In this document: positions 38,132 through 41,237 of the stretch, in pieces | Position numbering within the stretch: the first letter of the stretch is position 1 | Layout of the letters: each line of letters begins with the position of its first letter | Virus record (IMG/VR): IMGVR_UViG_3300000553_000052 | Coordinates: 12,601-53,837 of that record | Source of the DNA: a virus | Direction: 5' to 3' (one strand) | Length of the DNA: 41,237 nucleotides | Notes under the pieces: generated by a model | Seen by the model: only the letters and a program-made list of their open reading frames with translations | What the model was told of the DNA's origin: nothing | The model's database searches: none | Translations under genes and position numbers: made by a program

Positions 38132-38410
38132 ATGGATATTTTCAAATTAATTGGCGATTTGGGCTTTCCCGTTGCAATGGCACTAGCCGGCGGGTACTTT
38201 GTTTATCTTACAATCAAATTATTACTAGGCGGCGTACTAAGTAGCATTAAAGGTATGGCTGGTATTATCACTGCATTAGACAATAGAGTTAAAACAATGA
38301 ATCACGATGTTATACGTATCGACACTGTCGTGAGCAATGCTCTCGGATTAAAGCCAGACGTCGACCGTATTAGTCGTGCTGATGGGAAAAATGATGCAAG
38401 ACGAGATTAA
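38132..38410 (+). CDS. 92-residue membrane protein (holin-like, paralog 1)
   Basis: It starts MDIFKLIGDLGFPVAMALAG behind GAGGGG. One long membrane helix (about 12-35), then a helical soluble tail (ITALDNRVKTMNHDVIRIDT). Same layout as the protein at 39815 (D/E-Ixx-LIxxxGFPxxM opening, TM, LDxRxxxxxxDxIRxxxxV). This arrangement is typical of small phage proteins near lysis genes (BhlA/UviB-like); a holin or spanin-like role is inference. Confidence 0.65.
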   Translation: MDIFKLIGDLGFPVAMALAGGYFVYLTIKLLLGGVLSSIKGMAGIITALDNRVKTMNHDVIRIDTVVSNALGLKPDVDRISRADGKNDARRD

Positions 38411-38546
38411 TAAAACATTAGACGACGATGTTATAACATTACATAACATTGCTAGAAAAATAGAACAAACAATTGGCAATGGACAATTAAGCGAAGATGT
38501 GCGAAATGTTGCAGATCGGTTAAGCGAAATACTTAAAAAACAGTAA
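38391..38546 (+). CDS. 51-residue helical hypothetical protein
   Basis: It starts MMQDEINKTLDDDVITLHNI and continues ARKIEQTIGNGQLSEDVRNV. Overlaps the 92-residue gene by 20 bp. All helical and acidic. Second gene of the rightward cassette. Function unknown. Confidence 0.6.
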   Translation: MMQDEINKTLDDDVITLHNIARKIEQTIGNGQLSEDVRNVADRLSEILKKQ

Positions 38547-38547
38547 T

Positions 38548-38745
38548 ATGAAGTACGTAGATTATAACTGGGATTTAAGTCCCGACAGAATAGTATTTGA
38601 TAGTGAACTCAATATTGATGCATTAGGTTGGAAGGGTGGTGACCACTTTAAGCTCGTAAACATCGATGGTGTAACACAATTAGTTAAGCTCGACCCACTT
38701 TTAACATTTATTAAGGGATATACTCAAAATGACAACTCCGATTAA
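38548..38745 (+). CDS. AbrB-like 65-residue protein
   Basis: It starts MKYVDYNWDLSPDRIVFDSE, 1 nt after the previous stop. The core IDALGWKGGDHFKLVNIDGV resembles the AbrB/MazE-like hairpin of the protein at 8769 (LGWKEGDNLVWDV). It overlaps the lipase start by 17 bp. DNA-binding or antitoxin-like; uncertain. Confidence 0.55.
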   Translation: MKYVDYNWDLSPDRIVFDSELNIDALGWKGGDHFKLVNIDGVTQLVKLDPLLTFIKGYTQNDNSD

Positions 38746-39523
38746 CATGCGCCCGTTTCCAGAGCAAGCACATTTGTTTGCACAACTAAGTGACATTGCA
38801 TATAGTGACCCAAAAGATAGTGAAGTGCAATTTAAAGAGCTCGGCTTTAAGTCAGAGTTTATTAATGTTAATAGCAGTCAAGCATATTTGCTAACTAACG
38901 CAGATGATGCAATTGTCGTATGTCGCGGTACACAGCCAACAGAGTTTAAAGATATCGGTGCAGATTTAGATGCACGACCAGTCGCAAGTAGTACAGGCAT
39001 CGGTAAAGTTCACCACGGTTTTAAGTCAAGTGTAGACAATATTTGGCCTACTTTAGAGCCAAAACTAATCAAATTAAGCAAGAAACGAACCATTTGGTGT
39101 GCCGGACATAGCTTGGGTGCAGCAATGGCTACAATCGTCGCATATAAACTACAACGTAATGAAGAATTGCCAAGTGCGCAAGCATTGTTTACATATGGTA
39201 GCCCACGTGTTGGTGATAGCGCATACATTAAAGGCATTACTGCAACAGGTGTTTTACACTTCCGCTTCGTAAACAATGCAGACATTGTTGCACGTGTTCC
39301 ATTATGGCCATTCCATCACTTCGGTGGTATGTACTATATGAATCACTGGGGAAATTTACGCACCCTGACCTATACTCAGCTAATTAAAGATGTAGCACGA
39401 GGATTTGTAAAAGGCATTATGCGTAAAGATATTAACTTCTTTTCAAATCACAGTATTACACGTTACAGTAATAATTTAGCTCGTTGGGCAGCTGGCGAGC
39501 AAGCGCCGCAAGATAACATTTAG
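38729..39523 (+). CDS. Class 3 lipase
   Basis: 264 residues. The nucleophile elbow GHSLG holds Ser128. A downstream Asp in NNADIVARVPL and a C-terminal His (FFSNHSITRY) would complete the triad. The N-terminal YLLTNADDAIVVCRGTQPTE is the typical lipase-3 opening (vxFRGTxs). No signal peptide. Such enzymes hydrolyse acyl esters and could attack host membrane lipids during lysis. Part of the late rightward cassette. Confidence 0.87.
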   Translation: MTTPINMRPFPEQAHLFAQLSDIAYSDPKDSEVQFKELGFKSEFINVNSSQAYLLTNADDAIVVCRGTQPTEFKDIGADLDARPVASSTGIGKVHHGFKSSVDNIWPTLEPKLIKLSKKRTIWCAGHSLGAAMATIVAYKLQRNEELPSAQALFTYGSPRVGDSAYIKGITATGVLHFRFVNNADIVARVPLWPFHHFGGMYYMNHWGNLRTLTYTQLIKDVARGFVKGIMRKDINFFSNHSITRYSNNLARWAAGEQAPQDNI

Positions 39524-39529
39524 GGGAAT

Positions 39530-39682
39530 ATGATGTCGTGGAATTTCAAAAGTGATTGGCCTGAAGGTGATGTAAGAACACAAAATTGGTTAGCAAAACA
39601 AGCATTATGGCACGATAGTGATATGCTACTTTCTTTAACAATCGGCTTTGCTATTGGTTTATGTATTGGTGTTATATTATGA
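39530..39682 (+). CDS. 50-residue C-tail-anchored membrane protein
   Basis: It starts MMSWNFKSDWPEGDVRTQNW behind TAGGGGA and ends in one membrane helix (LLSLTIGFAIGLCIGVIL). The next gene overlaps by ATGA. Function unknown. Confidence 0.65.
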   Translation: MMSWNFKSDWPEGDVRTQNWLAKQALWHDSDMLLSLTIGFAIGLCIGVIL

Positions 39683-39813
39683 GTGTACGCGAACGTAATC
39701 GGCACTGTACTTGCGCACAATGTGAATGTGGTGCTGGTCATAGATACGAAGCATTGTTTATAGCAGTTGTAGTAGCAATAGGATGGATGTTACTTTATGC
39801 AATAGGAGCATAA
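39679..39813 (+). CDS. 44-residue Cys-rich membrane peptide
   Basis: It starts MSVRERNRHCTCAQCECGAG, four cysteines within eight residues, then one membrane helix (ALFIAVVVAIGWMLLYAIG). The start overlaps the previous stop (ATGA). The cysteine cluster could bind metal. Compare the protein at 5608, where the order of the two parts is reversed. Confidence 0.6.
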   Translation: MSVRERNRHCTCAQCECGAGHRYEALFIAVVVAIGWMLLYAIGA

Positions 39814-39814
39814 T

Positions 39815-40159
39815 ATGAACGAAATAGCAGATTTAATTAATAAGTACGGTTTTCCTATCATTATGACAATTGGTATGGGATATATTATTCGTATGGTATG
39901 GGAATGGTGTACTAAAGAAGTTAAGCCAGTTATCACAGATGCAAATAATGTATTGATTGCCCTTATTGACCGCATACGTATGTTAGATAATGACTTGATT
40001 AGACTTAATCAAAAAGTTAATACTGTACTACATTTACGTGGCAAGATGATTGAATCGGATCGTGTTATGGAACAGGTTAAAGTTGATCGCACTGCCGCTG
40101 CACAATTTGACGAAGCCGCTAAGTTAGATGATACCTTACCGAAAATAAAGAAAGATTAA
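39815..40159 (+). CDS. 114-residue membrane protein (holin-like, paralog 2)
   Basis: It starts MNEIADLINKYGFPIIMTIG behind AGGAGC. A membrane helix at about 12-32, then a helical tail (LIALIDRIRMLDNDLIRLNQ ...). Paralog of the protein at 38132, longer at the C-terminus. Closes the rightward cassette; the stop overlaps the convergent D,D-peptidase gene by 4 bp. Confidence 0.65.
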   Translation: MNEIADLINKYGFPIIMTIGMGYIIRMVWEWCTKEVKPVITDANNVLIALIDRIRMLDNDLIRLNQKVNTVLHLRGKMIESDRVMEQVKVDRTAAAQFDEAAKLDDTLPKIKKD

Positions 40160-40914
40160 ATATTAGCTAAAGTTTGCGCTTCTGGAATACGGGTATGTGT
40201 ATTTTTGCTACCAAGTATTGCTACTATGCGCTGTCCAAATTGAGTATTCATAAGCATCACAACACACCCTCCACTTTGATGTATGTATCCTGTTTTACTT
40301 ACAATAACATCATCTGTATTACGCACTAACAAATTAGTATTCCAAAACTGCCACCAATGTTTCTTAACTTTAATATCTACACTAGATCTAGTAGCACCAA
40401 CAATCTCTAAATAACTCCTAGCTGAGATAATTAATTTAATTAAATCACGTGCTGTACTTACATTAGTTTCTTCTATCCCTGTTGGGTCTGTGTAGGTGGT
40501 ATGGTCCATACCTAACGTAACAGCTTTGTTGTTCATAGCATATACACAATTATCTATGCCACCTGGGTAATTTAAACATAACGTGTAAGCGGCGAAGTTA
40601 TCACTCTTAACCATTGCTAAATCTATTAGTTCGTGACGTGTTAGCGTTTTGATACTACGTGGTAAATGTGTATGATATTGTTTAGCCAACTTAAAGTTTA
40701 ATTTAATATCTTCGTCTAACGGTTGTTTAGCATCGAGCACAACCATAACAGTCATTAGTTTAGTAATGCTAGCAATGGGTCGTGGCTGGTCGGCATCACG
40801 CTCATTAATAACTTGTCCTTGCGTATCAGTAACAAGATAACTTTTAGCAGTTACATCAGCAAATACAGAACTGCTGAATAATAATAATGCTATTAAACTA
40901 TTTCGAAGTAGCAT
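40156..40914 (-). CDS. D-alanyl-D-alanine peptidase, PBP7 type (S11 family)
   Basis: 252 residues starting MLLRNSLIALLLFSSSVFAD: a signal peptide with cleavage after residue 19. Active-site motifs are complete: S49-I-T-K52 (SxxK), S104-D-N106 (SxN) and K207-T-G209. It would cut D-Ala-meso-Dap cross-links of peptidoglycan in the periplasm, as PbpG does. In-frame ATGs at 40926 and 40962 are possible, but the signal peptide begins here and the overlap with the cyclase gene is short. Confidence 0.9.
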   Translation of the reverse strand: MLLRNSLIALLLFSSSVFADVTAKSYLVTDTQGQVINERDADQPRPIASITKLMTVMVVLDAKQPLDEDIKLNFKLAKQYHTHLPRSIKTLTRHELIDLAMVKSDNFAAYTLCLNYPGGIDNCVYAMNNKAVTLGMDHTTYTDPTGIEETNVSTARDLIKLIISARSYLEIVGATRSSVDIKVKKHWWQFWNTNLLVRNTDDVIVSKTGYIHQSGGCVVMLMNTQFGQRIVAILGSKNTHTRIPEAQTLANI

Positions 40915-41237
40915 GATATGTTCCATCCCAATTAGCTGGAAGCCCGCCTTCCATACGTTCAATCATTAGTTCGTAATAATGTTTAATATCAACGTCGTCA
41001 TTATTAACTAACTTCTTGGCCCACCCAATTGCTTCTTTCCAATTACCGCGGAAGTATTCTTTTAAATATTCATCATGTATGTAATTAACTGTGTGTCCAA
41101 CAGTATAGATGTCTAAGCCAACTGTCTTACCTTTAACCGCAATGTTGTCGAGATGTACAATATGAAAATCATCTTTAACCAAGCGAGCAGTTTCTGGTCC
41201 AATAATTAGTAATACACCATATGCTTTAGTCTGTCCT
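40898..41237 (-). CDS. Class III adenylate/guanylate cyclase, C-terminal part
   Basis: The right edge cuts the gene; 112 residues remain. They begin GQTKAYGVLLIIGPETARLV, then LDNIAVKGKTVGLDIYTV: the end of a class III cyclase catalytic domain (xQTKxYG...GExTxxxV...LDxxxVKGKxxxxxIYxV). The rest (EYFRGNWKEAIGWAKKL, ending LPANWDGTYHATSK) matches the short tail of bacterial membrane cyclases, where PPxDWDGVxxxTxK is usual. The active-site Asp residues and any sensor domain lie outside the window. It would make cAMP or cGMP. Confidence 0.85.
   Translation of the reverse strand, partial: GQTKAYGVLLIIGPETARLVKDDFHIVHLDNIAVKGKTVGLDIYTVGHTVNYIHDEYLKEYFRGNWKEAIGWAKKLVNNDDVDIKHYYELMIERMEGGLPANWDGTYHATSK

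Overview
The window is a contiguous piece of a tailed-phage genome of the T4-like myovirus supergroup. The evidence is a T4 gp30-type ATP-dependent DNA ligase, T4-type late promoters (TATAAATA) in front of fibre, lysis and homing-endonuclease genes, very dense gene packing with ATGA/TAATG stop-start overlaps, six free-standing homing endonucleases, and dozens of small conserved phage hypotheticals. The DNA is A/T-rich. The host is a Gram-negative bacterium but is not fixed by the sequence: GroEL and ClpP look beta/gammaproteobacterial, IF-1 ends in an EMSPYDL block that I associate with alphaproteobacteria, and the permuted tmRNA is a gene form I know from alphaproteobacteria, some betaproteobacteria and some cyanobacteria. 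A low-GC aquatic proteobacterial host is my inference.

Layout. Positions 1-9,560 hold leftward early-type operons of small genes, each driven by a near-perfect sigma70 promoter (TTGACA or TTGACT, 17 bp, TATAAT). They include an A-type Fe-S carrier (cut by the edge), IF-1, a RelE-like pair, acidic and membrane microproteins, a gamma-glutamylcyclotransferase-like protein, a membrane-anchored SleB-type wall hydrolase, an AbrB-like protein and a WYL_2-like protein. 9,573-20,300 holds a GIY-YIG endonuclease, DNA ligase, two paralogous tail-fibre proteins under late promoters, a groES-groEL operon with its own promoter and terminator, two HNH endonucleases and a ParB-like protein. 20,797-21,150 is a circularly permuted tmRNA gene on the minus strand, the most notable find. 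21,164-28,160 holds secreted and membrane small proteins, ClpP followed by a radical SAM enzyme, a DksA/TraR zinc finger and further homing endonucleases. 28,284-36,621 is a virion and small-molecule block: a structural protein, an amidinotransferase, an Fe(II)/2OG oxygenase-like protein, a UDP-sugar dehydrogenase and two glycosyltransferase-like paralogs, followed by a structured 270-nt intergenic region. 36,622-41,237 holds an SGNH hydrolase with a captured promoter, a late rightward cassette (small membrane proteins and a class 3 lipase), a D,D-peptidase of the PBP7 type, and the C-terminal end of a class III nucleotidyl cyclase cut by the right edge.

How it fits together. Much of the accessory content takes over host protein synthesis and quality control: IF-1, tmRNA (ribosome rescue plus a degradation tag), ClpP (which would degrade tagged proteins), GroES/GroEL, a DksA/TraR-like RNA polymerase effector and a nucleotidyl cyclase. 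A second theme is envelope attack (SleB, PBP7, lipase, small membrane proteins). A third is surface or virion glycan modification (UDP-sugar dehydrogenase, amidinotransferase, oxygenase, glycosyltransferase-like proteins, SGNH hydrolase). No tRNA, CRISPR array, integrase or insertion sequence was seen.
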